From Terriglobia bacterium (lineage in GTDB: Bacteria > Acidobacteriota > Terriglobia > Terriglobales > Acidobacteriaceae), in the NCBI GenBank assembly GCA_020073665.1, contig JAIQEU010000012.1, positions 1-64,000 on the forward strand: a DNA stretch of 64,000 nt, written 5' to 3'. Every line of letters starts with the position of its first letter. The first letter of the stretch is position 1. Positions 49,681 through 59,729 of this stretch are shown here, piece after piece. The position numbers and the translations under genes are program-made. The notes under the pieces were generated by a model that did no database searches, was not told the DNA's origin, and worked only from the letters and a program-made list of their open reading frames with translations.

Positions 49681-51390
49681 ATGCTGAATCTCGACCAATA
49701 CAGCTGCCTGGGCGCAGCGCTGCGGGACGCGCTGGAACGGTGGCCGAACGAAACCTGCCTGATTGAATCAGACCGCGACAAGGAGAAGACGCGGCTCACC
49801 TATTCCGATTTCAAGGAACTCGCTCTGCCCCTGGCGCGCGCGCTGGAGGATGCTGAATTCAAAGCCGGCGATCGCGCCGCCATCATCATGACCAACCAGT
49901 CGAAGTGGCTGATCTCCGCGTATGCCATCTTCTATTGTGGCGGGGTGCTGGTTCCGCTCGACTACAAGCTGACGGCGGTGGAACATCTGCAACTGCTGGC
50001 GCATTGCCAGGCCAAATTCCTGATTGTTGAATACTACCTGTGGCGGGCGATCATGCAGTCGCCAGAGTTTAAGAACCATAAAATACAAACGGTGTTGGTG
50101 ACCGAAGCTCCGCTGGGCGCCGACCTTGCAGGCGCGTATCGCTGGGAAGAATTTCGCCGCAAAGGCGACCCCGAATTCGTTTCGCGGCAGGGCGAGGATG
50201 TGGCGTGCATCGTCTACTCCTCGGGCACTGGAGGCCGGCCCAAGGGATGTGTCCTCACCCACGAGAATTACCTGGAGCAGTGCAAGTCGCTCACCGCGTG
50301 GTATCCCTTCTGGCCGGGAGTGCGTTACCTGAGCATCCTGCCGACGAATCACGCTATTGATTTCATGGTCGGATTCATTGGCCCGTTTGTTTGCGGCGCG
50401 TGCGTAGTACATCTCAGGACTCTGCGCCCGGAGTTCGTGCGCGACGCCTTCGTGCGCTACAAGATTACGTACATGAGCCTGGTGCCGATGGTGCTCAAGA
50501 ACCTGGAGCGCGGTCTCAAGGCCAAGTTTGACGCGCTGTCTGGCGCGCAGCGCTTCGTGCTGCAAAAGTTGATCGCGGTGAACAAGCGCCTGACCCGCAG
50601 GCGTCCAAGCCCACGCCTGAGTCGCTGGCTACTGCCTCAGGTGCATCAAGCGTTCGGCGGGCACCTGCTGGCCCTGTTTACCGGCGGCGCCTTCATGGAG
50701 CCCTCGACGCTGCAATTCTTCTACGATCTTGGCATTCCAGTGGCGAACGGATACGGGCTCACCGAGGCCGGGACCGCACTCACGCTGAATGACTTCAAGC
50801 CCTTCCGCGCCGATAGTGTAGGCAAGCCATTGCCTGGAGTTCTGCTGCGGGTGCTGAATCCGGACGGGGAAGGCATCGGCGAAGTCGCCGTACACAGCAA
50901 GACGGTGATGTCGCACTATCTGGATGACCCCGAGTTGACCGCCGAAACCATCGTGGATGGCTGGCTGCTTACCGGGGACCTGGGCCGCTTCGATGGCGAC
51001 GGGCATCTGCAACTGTTTGGCCGCAAGAAGAACATGATCGTGACCGAAGGCGGGAAAAATATCTATCCCGAGGACATTGAGACTGTGTTCGATGGCTTGC
51101 CGGTGAAGGAGTACTGCATTTTTGCCGCCAATTACTTGTGGGCTGCGAAGAAGCTGGGTAACGAAATGCTGGTCCTGGTCCTGCGGCTGGAACAAGGCCA
51201 GGAGTTCAACGACAAGCTGAAAGATGAAATGGCCGTCCGCAACCGCCGCCTGCCTGATTTCAAGCGGGTGGGCGGATACGTAGTCTGGGAAAAAGACTTT
51301 CCACGCACGGCATCCATGAAAATCAAGCGTACGGTCTTGGCCGAAGAGATTGGCAAAATCCTCGGCCGCGCTGCCCTGGTTGAATTGTGA
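49681..51390 (+). CDS. AMP-dependent acyl-CoA/ACP ligase (second)
   Basis: 569 residues. Motifs are [21 protein letters not shown] for [56 protein letters not shown] and the catalytic Lys near the C-terminus ([14 protein letters not shown]). It differs from the first ligase throughout, so it is not a recent duplicate and probably prefers another acid. It is coupled to the lipid-kinase gene by a four-base overlap. Confidence 0.9.
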   Translation: MLNLDQYSCLGAALRDALERWPNETCLIESDRDKEKTRLTYSDFKELALPLARALEDAEFKAGDRAAIIMTNQSKWLISAYAIFYCGGVLVPLDYKLTAVEHLQLLAHCQAKFLIVEYYLWRAIMQSPEFKNHKIQTVLVTEAPLGADLAGAYRWEEFRRKGDPEFVSRQGEDVACIVYSSGTGGRPKGCVLTHENYLEQCKSLTAWYPFWPGVRYLSILPTNHAIDFMVGFIGPFVCGACVVHLRTLRPEFVRDAFVRYKITYMSLVPMVLKNLERGLKAKFDALSGAQRFVLQKLIAVNKRLTRRRPSPRLSRWLLPQVHQAFGGHLLALFTGGAFMEPSTLQFFYDLGIPVANGYGLTEAGTALTLNDFKPFRADSVGKPLPGVLLRVLNPDGEGIGEVAVHSKTVMSHYLDDPELTAETIVDGWLLTGDLGRFDGDGHLQLFGRKKNMIVTEGGKNIYPEDIETVFDGLPVKEYCIFAANYLWAAKKLGNEMLVLVLRLEQGQEFNDKLKDEMAVRNRRLPDFKRVGGYVVWEKDFPRTASMKIKRTVLAEEIGKILGRAALVEL

Positions 51391-52289
51391 GCGAGGCATT
51401 CCTGGCGATAGTAAATCCCGCGGCGGGCGGCGGACGTTGCCGTAAACTCGTTGGGCCAGCCCTCGATCGTTTGCGCGCCGGCGGAGTCAAGTTCGAGATG
51501 GTGGAGACTAGCGCGCCGGGCCAAGGCACCGAGTTCGCACGTGACGCTTACGCCAAGGGCTACAGAAAATTTATTGCTGTCGGCGGAGACGGCACTTCCT
51601 ACGAAATTGTGAACGGCCTTTTCCCAGCCGCCGGCAGCGGCGAGCGCCCCACGCTGGCCTTCCTGCCTCTCGGCACCGGAAATTCCTTCCTGCGCGACTT
51701 CAGCGATCGCGGCGTGGAATACGCTGCGGAAGCGCTGCTGGCCGGACGCGCGCAACCTTGCGACGTCCTGCGCTTGAAGCACAAGGAGGGAGTGATCCAT
51801 TACATCAACCTGCTGAGCATGGGATTTGCCGCGGACGTGGCCACGCTGCGTGCCCGGCGCTTCAGCGCTTGGGGAGAACTGGGATACCGGTCCTCGATTT
51901 TTATCTGCCTCGCCCGGTTCCGCCGTCGCCCGTTCCCATTGCGCGTGGACGGGCGAGAAGAGATCGACCGCCGCCGGTGTCTGTTCCTCACCTTCAACAA
52001 CAGCAAATTCACCGGAGGCACGATGATGATTGCCCCTAATGCCGAAGTGAACGATGGCTTGATCGAATACGTGCGCTGGGGACCCATCGGGCGCGTGGGC
52101 CTGGTCCGTAACCTGTCGACACTGTATGACGGAACTCATATCCATCATCCGCTGGCCGAGCGGCAGGCGGTAAGACGAGTCGACTTCCAACTGGACACAC
52201 CGGTTGACATCATGGTGGACGGAGAGGTGTTTACTCTGCATTGCCAGACGCTCGATGTGCTGCCGTCCGCGCTGAACGTCGTGGTATAA
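51387..52289 (+). CDS. diacylglycerol/lipid kinase family protein
   Basis: 300 residues from GTG 51387, overlapping the stop. The catalytic fold shows [29 protein letters not shown] (nucleotide-binding GGDGT) and [14 protein letters not shown]; the C-terminal beta domain follows. The family phosphorylates diacylglycerol, sphingoid bases or similar alcohols with ATP. In this cluster it would phosphorylate an alcohol made by the reductases or a glycerolipid; this is inference. Confidence 0.9.
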   Translation: MSEAFLAIVNPAAGGGRCRKLVGPALDRLRAGGVKFEMVETSAPGQGTEFARDAYAKGYRKFIAVGGDGTSYEIVNGLFPAAGSGERPTLAFLPLGTGNSFLRDFSDRGVEYAAEALLAGRAQPCDVLRLKHKEGVIHYINLLSMGFAADVATLRARRFSAWGELGYRSSIFICLARFRRRPFPLRVDGREEIDRRRCLFLTFNNSKFTGGTMMIAPNAEVNDGLIEYVRWGPIGRVGLVRNLSTLYDGTHIHHPLAERQAVRRVDFQLDTPVDIMVDGEVFTLHCQTLDVLPSALNVVV

Positions 52290-52318
52290 AAAACAATCGC
52301 CATATCACAAAACTTCCT

Positions 52319-52753
52319 ATGTCCGAAGAACGAAGAAAGCGAAAAGAAGCCCGGGAGCGGAAGGAGAACCCGCTGCCCAATACCATGTTGCGCACCATTG
52401 CGATCGGCGTGGTCATCGCCGCAGCCATCGCCACCTTGGTTTACCTGGGAGTGCGCAAGCGGAACCAACGTTACGATGCTTTTGCCAAGTGCACGGCGGA
52501 ACGCGGCGCCAGGATGTATGGCGCGTTCTGGTGCCCGCATTGCGAGGAGCAGAAAGAAGCCTTCGGATCGTCTTTCCAGTACGTGAACTACGTGGAATGC
52601 GGAGTCAAGGGCAACCCCAAAGGGCAGACCCAGGTTTGCAAGGATGCGGGCATCAAGCACTATCCCACGTGGGAGTTTCTCGACCAGTCGCGGGTCGAGG
52701 GCAAACAGTCATTCGAGTTCCTGAGCCAGCAGACCGGGTGCCCGCTGCCATGA
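52319..52753 (+). CDS. membrane-anchored thioredoxin-like protein (CPHC)
   Basis: 144 residues. A basic N-terminus, one membrane span (IAIGVVIAAAIATLVYLGV) and a thioredoxin-type domain with the active site FWCPHCEEQKEAF and a cis-Pro region (IKHYPTWEF). CPHC is typical of DsbA, so it probably forms or shuffles disulfides outside the membrane. It shares a four-base overlap with the VKOR gene, its probable oxidant. Confidence 0.85.
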   Translation: MSEERRKRKEARERKENPLPNTMLRTIAIGVVIAAAIATLVYLGVRKRNQRYDAFAKCTAERGARMYGAFWCPHCEEQKEAFGSSFQYVNYVECGVKGNPKGQTQVCKDAGIKHYPTWEFLDQSRVEGKQSFEFLSQQTGCPLP

Positions 52754-53187
52754 CTCCGGCATCCCGCCGTATCCTGGTCGCGACGGCTATGCTGGCCGTC
52801 GCCGGCATGGCTGTCTCTTCGGTTTCTCTGTATCACCACTACGGGACCGACACTTCTTCGTTTTGCGATCTGGGAGAAAACTTCAACTGCGATATCGTCA
52901 ATCGCAGCGCGTATTCGAGTGTACTGGGTGTTCCGGTCGCGCTCATCGGCATCGTTGGCTACGGGGTGATGCTGGCGCTGGCCACCCTGTTCCGAACGAA
53001 GGCCGAAGCCCCGTTGCTGCTGCTGGTCGGTTCTCTCGGAGGCCTTTGCTTCGCACTTTATCTGACTTATGTCGAGGGCTTCGTGTTGGGGGCATGGTGC
53101 ATTCTGTGTCTATCGTCACTGACCTTGATTTCGGCGATTGCGGTCCTGTCACTGCTGCTGGTGGTCTGCAAGAAGCGTCAGGCCTGA
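52750..53187 (+). CDS. VKOR-family disulfide-forming membrane protein
   Basis: 145 residues with four membrane spans. FCDLGENFNCDIVNRSAYS is the loop Cys pair plus the SAYS segment, and GAWCILCLSS holds the CxxC that contacts quinone. Bacterial VKOR oxidises a DsbA-type partner and passes electrons to quinone. It is coupled to the thioredoxin-like gene, and I see no DsbB-type protein in the window. Confidence 0.92.
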   Translation: MTPASRRILVATAMLAVAGMAVSSVSLYHHYGTDTSSFCDLGENFNCDIVNRSAYSSVLGVPVALIGIVGYGVMLALATLFRTKAEAPLLLLVGSLGGLCFALYLTYVEGFVLGAWCILCLSSLTLISAIAVLSLLLVVCKKRQA

Positions 53188-53204
53188 GATAACTGATCCT
53201 CAAC

Positions 53205-54050
53205 ATGGAAGAAACCGCACAACCCATCACCGTCGTTGAATCGAGCCATAACCGGTCTGTGGTTGGCGATCTGCGGTTGCATGAACTCGAGAGCCGCATA
53301 TTCGGCAACACACGCTGGCTGCGGGTTTGGCTGCCGCCTGGCTATGACGATGCGGAGAACAAAGACCGCTACTATCCCGTCCTCTACCTGAACGATGGCC
53401 AGAACCTGTTCGATCGCACTACCGCATTCATCGGGGTTGAATGGCAGGTGGACGAAACTGCCGACCGCCTCATCCGCGAAGAGAAAATCGCGCCGATGAT
53501 CTTTGTGGGCATCGACAATGCCACCAAGGATCGCGCCAAAGAGTACCTGCCATATCGCGCGTTCAATCCGCCGGTGATGCGGCCGCAAGGCAAGCGCTAT
53601 CCCGAGTTCCTGCTGAACGAAGTGATGCCATTTCTGTACCAGCGCTATCGCATCGCGCGCGGTCCGGAGAATACCGGGCTGGGCGGATCGTCGCTGGGCG
53701 CCATCATCTCGTTGTTCACGGTTCTGGACCGGCCGGGGATTTTTGGCCGCATTCTGCTGGAGAGTCCTTCGCTGTTCGTGTCCAATCGCCGGCTGCTAAA
53801 GCACAGCCGCGCCTTCCGCAACTGGCCGGAACGAGTTTTTCTGGCGATCGGGACGCGCGAATCGGGCCGGGAAGACCGCGACCGGCAATTCGTGGATGAC
53901 GTCCGCGAGTTGGAGCGCATTCTCCGCCGCGCCGGCCTAGGCGACGAGCGGTTGCGGGTGAACATTGACCAAGGCGCAGCTCACAGCGAAGGGGAATGGG
54001 CTAAACGTTTTCCGGGAGCGCTGACATTCCTCTTCGGCAACGGCAAATAG
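53205..54050 (+). CDS. alpha/beta hydrolase of the putative esterase (Fes/EstD) group
   Basis: 281 residues. An N-terminal strand region is followed by YYPVLYLNDGQNLFDRTTAFIG and the nucleophile elbow GLGGSSLGAIIS (GxSxG), with Asp and His later (the latter in GAAHSEGEWAKRFPGAL). No signal peptide is visible. It acts on an ester of unknown kind. Same strand as the lipid and VKOR genes but separated by only 17 bases. Confidence 0.82.
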   Translation: MEETAQPITVVESSHNRSVVGDLRLHELESRIFGNTRWLRVWLPPGYDDAENKDRYYPVLYLNDGQNLFDRTTAFIGVEWQVDETADRLIREEKIAPMIFVGIDNATKDRAKEYLPYRAFNPPVMRPQGKRYPEFLLNEVMPFLYQRYRIARGPENTGLGGSSLGAIISLFTVLDRPGIFGRILLESPSLFVSNRRLLKHSRAFRNWPERVFLAIGTRESGREDRDRQFVDDVRELERILRRAGLGDERLRVNIDQGAAHSEGEWAKRFPGALTFLFGNGK

Positions 54051-54144
54051 CAACCGGTCGGCCGGCGAACTCTGCGCTTACCGTTGAACGCCTGGCCCGT
54101 CATAGTAATATGTTTCCGCCCTATTCCCAGGAGGAACTGTCTCG

Positions 54145-57100
54145 ATGAACCAGCGTCGTTGCTTGTCCGTTCTCTTCGTCAGCGTTTTAGCGATTTTCCT
54201 CGTCTTGCTCAGCGCCGTGGCTAGCGCGCAACAATACAACCCCGAACAGATGAAAGGCATGAAGTGGCGCCTGGTCGGACCTTTCCGCGGTGGCCGCGTA
54301 CTGGCGGTTACCGGTATACCCGGGGACCCTTACACCTTCTACTTCGGCGGAGTCGCGGGCGGGGTCTGGCGGACCTCCGACGGTGGCAATACCTGGGTGC
54401 CTCTGACCGATAAGGAGCCTTTTGCGTCGATTGGCGCCATTGCAGTAGCCGAGTCCAACCCCAGCGTGATTTATGTGGGTACCGGCGAATCCTGTATCCG
54501 CGGCAACATTTCTTACGGCAACGGCGTGTACAAGTCCACCGATGGCGGCCGCAGCTGGAACTACATCGGACTGAAAGAGACCCAGCACATCGCCCGAGTG
54601 CTGGTGAATCCGCGCAATCCTGACATTGTCTACGTGGCCGCATTCGGCCATGCCTACGGCCCCAACCCGGAGCGCGGCGTTTACCGCTCCACCGACGGCG
54701 GCAAGAACTGGGAGAAGGTCCTCTACAAGGACGAAAAGACGGGCGCCATTGATCTGACCTTCGATCCCCACAATCCCAACGTGATGTTTGCGGCGCTGTT
54801 TGAAGCGCAGCGCACACCTTGGAGCCTTTCCAGCGGCGGTCCGGGCAGTGGGCTTTATCGTTCAGTAGATGCCGGCAGCACGTGGAAGCGGCTGGAAGGG
54901 AAGGGCCTGCCGTCGGGAATCCTTGGGCGAATCGGGGTTTCGGTGTCAGGAGCCGACTCCAACCGCGTTTACGCCTTGATTGAGGCGAAAGATGGCGGTC
55001 TGTACCGTTCGGATGATGGCGGAGACAGCTGGGCGAAGGTGAACGACGACCAGCGCCTGACCCAGCGCGCCTGGTACTTCACCCACATTTTTGCCGATCC
55101 CAAAACGGCGGATACGGTTTACATGCTGAACACGGGCATGTTCCGCTCCGGGGACGGTGGCAAGAGCCTCACCTTGCTACCTGCTCCCCACGGCGATCAT
55201 CACGGTCTGTGGATTGATCCCACCAATCCCCGGCGCATGATCAACGGCAACGACGGCGGCGCCACCATCACGGTGGATGGCGGCAAGACCTGGAGTTCGG
55301 AATACAACCAGCCTACGGCGCAGTTCTACCATGTGGCCGCCGACAATCGTTTTCTCTATTACCTCTACGGAGCCCAGCAGGACAACAGTACCGTGGGCAT
55401 CGCCAGCCGCAGCGATGACGGCTATATCGGCCGCCAGCACTGGTATGACGTGGGCGGCGGCGAAAGCGGCTACATCGTTCCAGATCCCCGAGACGCGAAT
55501 ATCGTCTATGCGGGCTCTGGAGGCGGTGTGGTGACACGATTCGACAAACGTACCGAGCAGGAGCAGGACATTACGGTGTGGCCGGTGGACGGCAGCGGCC
55601 ATGGCGCCAAAGATAACAAGTATCGCCAGGCATGGACCGATCCCATCGCCATGTCTCCGTTTAATCCCGACGTGCTCTATACCGCGGCGGAAATAGTCTT
55701 CAAGAGCACTGACCACGGGCAGAATTGGACAGCGATCAGTCCAGACCTTACCCGTAATGACAAGAGCAAGCAGGAAAGCTCCGGGGGCGTGCTCACCAAG
55801 GACAACACTACCGTCGAGTACTACGACACCGTATTCACCATTGCCGAGTCGCCCAAGCAGAAGGATCTCATCTGGGCGGGCACGGACGATGGCCTGATCC
55901 AAGTTACGCGCGACGGCGGGCAGCACTGGACCAACGTCACGCCCAAGGGTCTGCCAGAGTGGGCCATGGTGAGCCTGATTGATGCCTCGCCCCACGACGC
56001 GGGGACGGCCTACGCTGCGATCGACACTCACAAGCTGGACATTCTGAAGCCGTGCCTCTACAAGACGAACGACTACGGGAAGAGCTGGACACTCATCACC
56101 AATGGCATCCCGGACGGCGCCTACACGCACGTCGTGCGGGAGGATCCCGTGCAGAAAGGGTTGCTGTACGCCGGGACCGAAACCGGGATTTACGTTTCCT
56201 TCAACGACGGGGCGAATTGGCAGTCATTGCAGCTGAACTTACCGACGTCGCCCATTCACGACCTGATCGTGAAGAACAACGACCTCGCCGTGGCCACCCA
56301 TGGCCGTTCCTTCTGGGTGCTGGATGATCTCTCGCCGCTCCGTCAACTCGGAGCGCAAGCGGATATGGTCCTTTACAAGCCGTCCACCACCTATCGGTTG
56401 CTGTGGCCCGAGGACTACGAGCGCCGCCAGCCCGTAGCCCCCAATCCGCCCACCGGCGCGGTCATTTCCTATTATTTCAGCGCCGCGCCGAAGGACGAGG
56501 TCACCCTGGAAATCCTGGACTCGCAGGGCAAGTTGGTGCGCAAGTATTCCAGCGTGGAAAAGAAGGAAGCTTTGACTCCACCAGAATGGCCGGACCTGGA
56601 ACCGCCGCAGGAGCGGATTCCTGCCGAAGCCGGCTTGAATCGTTTTGCCTGGAACCTGCGCTACGAAAGCCCGCACAAGCTTCCCGGAGAAGTAGGGGCC
56701 GAGTTCCGCAACCGGGGTCCCTTCGCCCTGCCGGGCAACTACCAGGTACGGCTCACGGCCAACGGCAAATCACAAGTCGTGCCCCTGGAGCTAAAGGTCG
56801 ACCCGCGGGTGGAGGCCTCCGCCGCCGACCTGCAGAAGCAGTTCGAGCTGCAGATGAAGATTCTGAACCAGATCAGCGAGTTGCACTGGACAGTGGAGCA
56901 AATCCGGAACATTCGCACGCAGTTCCACGCCTTGCAGGGCCGGGTTGGGGAGGATGCACGGTTTAAGTCAATCCTCTCCAGTTGCGAAGCGCTGGACAAA
57001 AAAATGACCCCCATCGAAGAACAACTGCTGCAGGTGAAGATCAAGTCTTCCGAAGCCAGCCTGAACTACCCTGTGCTGATTGACGAGCAACTGCACTATC

Positions 57101-57300
57101 TAGCTTTCAGCGTGGGCGCGTCGGATGCGGCCCCAACCCAGCAGCAATACGCCGTATTCGACCAACTAAGCCAGCAGGCGACCCCGTTAATCGCGCAGTG
57201 GAAGCAGATGATGTCAACCGACGTCAATGCGATGAATGAAATGATGCGGAAGGAGAACGTGCCGGCGATTTACCTGGCGCCTGCGGCGGGCGAGCAGTAG
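54145..57300 (+). CDS. exported BNR/Asp-box repeat protein, sortilin (VPS10)-like propeller
   Basis: 1051 residues. A signal peptide (LSVLFVSVLAIFLVLLSAVASAQ) is followed by about ten Asp boxes of the form S-x-D-G-G-x-x-W, such as TSDGGNTW, STDGGRSW, STDGGKNW, SDDGGDSW, STDHGQNW and TRDGGQHW, which mark the blades of sialidase-like or sortilin-like propellers. Residues 880-1000 are helical. It has no clear catalytic Tyr/Arg set of sialidase. Such proteins are common in Acidobacteria; the ligand is unknown. A good GGAGG ribosome-binding site is present. Confidence 0.8.
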   Translation: MNQRRCLSVLFVSVLAIFLVLLSAVASAQQYNPEQMKGMKWRLVGPFRGGRVLAVTGIPGDPYTFYFGGVAGGVWRTSDGGNTWVPLTDKEPFASIGAIAVAESNPSVIYVGTGESCIRGNISYGNGVYKSTDGGRSWNYIGLKETQHIARVLVNPRNPDIVYVAAFGHAYGPNPERGVYRSTDGGKNWEKVLYKDEKTGAIDLTFDPHNPNVMFAALFEAQRTPWSLSSGGPGSGLYRSVDAGSTWKRLEGKGLPSGILGRIGVSVSGADSNRVYALIEAKDGGLYRSDDGGDSWAKVNDDQRLTQRAWYFTHIFADPKTADTVYMLNTGMFRSGDGGKSLTLLPAPHGDHHGLWIDPTNPRRMINGNDGGATITVDGGKTWSSEYNQPTAQFYHVAADNRFLYYLYGAQQDNSTVGIASRSDDGYIGRQHWYDVGGGESGYIVPDPRDANIVYAGSGGGVVTRFDKRTEQEQDITVWPVDGSGHGAKDNKYRQAWTDPIAMSPFNPDVLYTAAEIVFKSTDHGQNWTAISPDLTRNDKSKQESSGGVLTKDNTTVEYYDTVFTIAESPKQKDLIWAGTDDGLIQVTRDGGQHWTNVTPKGLPEWAMVSLIDASPHDAGTAYAAIDTHKLDILKPCLYKTNDYGKSWTLITNGIPDGAYTHVVREDPVQKGLLYAGTETGIYVSFNDGANWQSLQLNLPTSPIHDLIVKNNDLAVATHGRSFWVLDDLSPLRQLGAQADMVLYKPSTTYRLLWPEDYERRQPVAPNPPTGAVISYYFSAAPKDEVTLEILDSQGKLVRKYSSVEKKEALTPPEWPDLEPPQERIPAEAGLNRFAWNLRYESPHKLPGEVGAEFRNRGPFALPGNYQVRLTANGKSQVVPLELKVDPRVEASAADLQKQFELQMKILNQISELHWTVEQIRNIRTQFHALQGRVGEDARFKSILSSCEALDKKMTPIEEQLLQVKIKSSEASLNYPVLIDEQLHYLAFSVGASDAAPTQQQYAVFDQLSQQATPLIAQWKQMMSTDVNAMNEMMRKENVPAIYLAPAAGEQ

Positions 57301-57320
57301 CAGGCTAAAGTAATAAGAGG

Positions 57321-57358
57321 AGTCGGTGGTCAGGAGTCAGTGCAAGAAGGGACTCCTG
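57321..57358. repeat. 7-base-period repeat and hairpin between convergent genes
   Basis: GTC recurs at 57322, 57329 and 57336, and CAGGAGTC (57331-57338) pairs with GACTCCTG (57351-57358). It can end transcription from both sides but has no T-run. Confidence 0.55.
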
Positions 57359-57375
57359 ATCGCCGGCAACCGAAC

Positions 57376-57780
57376 CTACCAGACGGGCTTGCCGTCTTTG
57401 TCGCGAAACACGAAGGTGTCGCTACCACGCTTCACTTCGCGGGCGAAAATGGTCTCCACGCCCTCAAAGGTCACTTTCGAGCCAGTGACTTCCAGCTTGT
57501 CTCCCTTGGCGAACACCAGGTCGTAAACCTTCACGAACTTGGTCGAGGCCAGGTGGACTTCGATGGTCTTGTCGTCGGCCAATCTGAGGATGATGTGGGA
57601 GCCCATGCCGCCGCTGACCGGACACTCGCGGTCGCGGACTTCGTCAACCGTGCCCTTCAGGGTCACCTCGGTGGTAGGGTCGTACTTGGGGACTGCCGCT
57701 CCCGGTTTCTGGGCGGCGAATGCCGGCGAAATCACCATCACCATTCCCAAAATCAGGATGACTACCAGCCAGGATTTCAT
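57376..57780 (-). CDS. small exported OB-fold-like protein, unknown function
   Basis: 134 residues from ATG 57780, preceded by AGGAGG; the frame upstream is a shadow. A signal peptide (KSWLVVILILGMVMVISPAFAAQ) is followed by strands EVTLKGTVDEVRDRECP...IILRLADDKTIEVHLASTKFV...KGDKLEVTGSKVTFEGVETIFAREV, typical of small OB-fold periplasmic proteins. It has a lone Cys. A CRP/FNR-type site at 57860 stands at the activating distance, so it may respond to oxygen or NO. Confidence 0.7.
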   Translation of the reverse strand: MKSWLVVILILGMVMVISPAFAAQKPGAAVPKYDPTTEVTLKGTVDEVRDRECPVSGGMGSHIILRLADDKTIEVHLASTKFVKVYDLVFAKGDKLEVTGSKVTFEGVETIFAREVKRGSDTFVFRDKDGKPVW

Positions 57781-57859
57781 GGTCGCTCCTCCTTCCTGAC
57801 AGGTCCGACACACGGGCGTTGACTACAGGCTGATTATGGTCCTGCAATTCCCATCGGCA

Positions 57860-57875
57860 TGTGATGTCAGTCACC
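57860..57875 (-). promoter_or_regulatory. CRP/FNR-type operator of the exported OB-fold gene
   Basis: On the plus strand TGTGATGTCAGTCACC, matching TGTGA-N6-TCACA in all but the last base. Its centre (57867.5) is 29.5 bases before a minus-strand -10 CATAAT (57833-57838), giving about -41.5 from the start, the class II activator position. Confidence 0.65.
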
Positions 57876-57934
57876 GGGAGTAGTGATGGCCAACCGGATT
57901 TCTCCCTTGACGTAGCTCTCGCAAGTGATTGTGT

Positions 57935-59668
57935 CTAATGGGTTTGTATTGAATTCGCAGGCGCCCCTGCGGGCTCGTAAGGTTGCAGTTTCGGGGGGGA
58001 CGTGTCGGCGTTGAGAACCCATGCCTTCCGATCTTTGAAGTAACGCAGCAACGCCTGGTTTTCGCTCTCACCCATGTCGCGGGCCCACACCACCTTGGAG
58101 CCGTCAATGTCGGCCAGGTTGTACACCCACTCGTAATCCACTTTGTGATCTGGGGCGTAACGCACGATGATCAGGTGCTGGCCCGGGGTGGGCTGCAACT
58201 GCGACATCATCTCCACTCGGGCGATGTTGCCGCGAGGCCAGGCAGGCTCGATCTGAGCGTGAGCGGCGACGGCCGCGATCCGCAGTACTACGATGGCGCA
58301 AGACACGACCATCACCATGCGGACCACCGCCAGTCCTACGGCGCCGTCTTGCCGGCGCCAAGCGGCGAGGTGACGCATGCCTTGGACCACTACCAGGAGC
58401 AACAAGCCGGTGGCGGGTGCGAAGTAGTGCGGCAGCACCCAGGTTTCGACTGCCAGTCCGAGTGCAAGGAAGGTCCCAGCCATGAGGGGAAAGCGCATGC
58501 GCCGGTCGCGCAGGATCCAGGGAAGCGCCAGCAGCGGGATAGTCAGCTCCGGCCCCAGGTAAACGATCCACCATTTCCAGAGTTTGTCACCGGCGCCGGC
58601 GAGATAGCCCTTCAGCGAGCGGCTCTCCTCAAACTGCGCCAGCTCTCTCTCGTAGAACCTGCGCATGACCGCGTGGCGGTACTCCGGCTCAGGCCGAGGA
58701 GTCTGCCACAGGAAATATGGAGCCATGGCGTAGGTATCGCGATTCACCCGGTACGTCATACGCAGCGCACTGCCGGTGACGCTGTGGTAGTAGTAGCCGG
58801 TGGCGACGGCAGTCAGGCTCAGCAGGACCATCAGAGGCAGAATGACTCGGCGCAGAGCAATCGCCAGCGGCGGGCGGTTCTTGCCCCACAGCCAGCCCAG
58901 CAAAGCCACGGCTACGGGCAAGCTGAAAACGAATCCTTCATAGGGGCGGCTATTGGCGAGAACGGCAAGCCCCACCGCCATCCAGGCGGCATCTCTGACT
59001 CGCGCGCCACGCTGCAGGCGGGGCAGAGTGCCCACAACGAGTGCGCCTCCCAGCGCAGAAACGGACCCACCCCAATAACTGTTTATCCAGTAACTGAGAA
59101 TGCCGAACCGCAGCACTGCCAACCCTCCGCCCAGCAGGGCCCAGCCCGGGGGCAGCCATCCCTGCAGCATCCAACACACGGCAGCGCACAACAGCGCGGT
59201 GACGATCCACACCCCGATCCAGGGATGGCCAAGGCGCTCTCCGGCCGCCAGCACCAATCCCTGCGCCGGGGGATACATCGACATGTAGGTTGGTTGCTGG
59301 ATGATGTGGAAGCTCTCAAGGTGCTGCCACATGGGATGAGTTGGATTGGTCAGGCGCCCGTGGGCAAAAGTATCGGCGGCGAGCAGGTAGCTGTACTCGT
59401 CGTGGCAGCCGGGTGCGGGAATTCCAAGCAACGGGATCAGGGCGGCACGGATGGTGAGGACCGACAGCCCAACCACCACCAGCGACAGAGTCTTTCGCCG
59501 TGCCAGACGGCCCAGTGCGCGCTCGAGGGAAGGGAAGCCAGGAGTTTTCTCCGTGGCCCGGGTCCGCTTGCGCTGCGCAACGACGATCATCGCTGCGCCA
59601 GCCAGCACCAGGACGAACTCGATGATCTCTATGAGTGATGGGGCCAGGCGGGCGTAGAGTCCGTCCAT
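57935..59668 (-). CDS. GT-C membrane glycosyltransferase-like protein
   Basis: About 577 residues with a dozen membrane spans. The first outer loop has the acidic pair [26 protein letters not shown], the signature of ArnT/PMT-type GT-C enzymes that use polyprenyl-phosphate sugars. Later loops and a C-terminal periplasmic part follow. Acceptor and sugar are unknown. ATG 59668 or an upstream TTG may be the start. Confidence 0.75.
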   Translation of the reverse strand: MDGLYARLAPSLIEIIEFVLVLAGAAMIVVAQRKRTRATEKTPGFPSLERALGRLARRKTLSLVVVGLSVLTIRAALIPLLGIPAPGCHDEYSYLLAADTFAHGRLTNPTHPMWQHLESFHIIQQPTYMSMYPPAQGLVLAAGERLGHPWIGVWIVTALLCAAVCWMLQGWLPPGWALLGGGLAVLRFGILSYWINSYWGGSVSALGGALVVGTLPRLQRGARVRDAAWMAVGLAVLANSRPYEGFVFSLPVAVALLGWLWGKNRPPLAIALRRVILPLMVLLSLTAVATGYYYHSVTGSALRMTYRVNRDTYAMAPYFLWQTPRPEPEYRHAVMRRFYERELAQFEESRSLKGYLAGAGDKLWKWWIVYLGPELTIPLLALPWILRDRRMRFPLMAGTFLALGLAVETWVLPHYFAPATGLLLLVVVQGMRHLAAWRRQDGAVGLAVVRMVMVVSCAIVVLRIAAVAAHAQIEPAWPRGNIARVEMMSQLQPTPGQHLIIVRYAPDHKVDYEWVYNLADIDGSKVVWARDMGESENQALLRYFKDRKAWVLNADTSPPKLQPYEPAGAPANSIQTH

Positions 59669-59729
59669 ATGCTGCGGATTCTCGATGGGCAACTGCAGAA
59701 TGTCAATTCATACCGTTGCAGCGGCCAGA

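Noticed and set aside
57983-59638. Open frame of 551 codons on the plus strand
   Set aside because: Antisense to the GT-C membrane protein; composition of a shadow frame.
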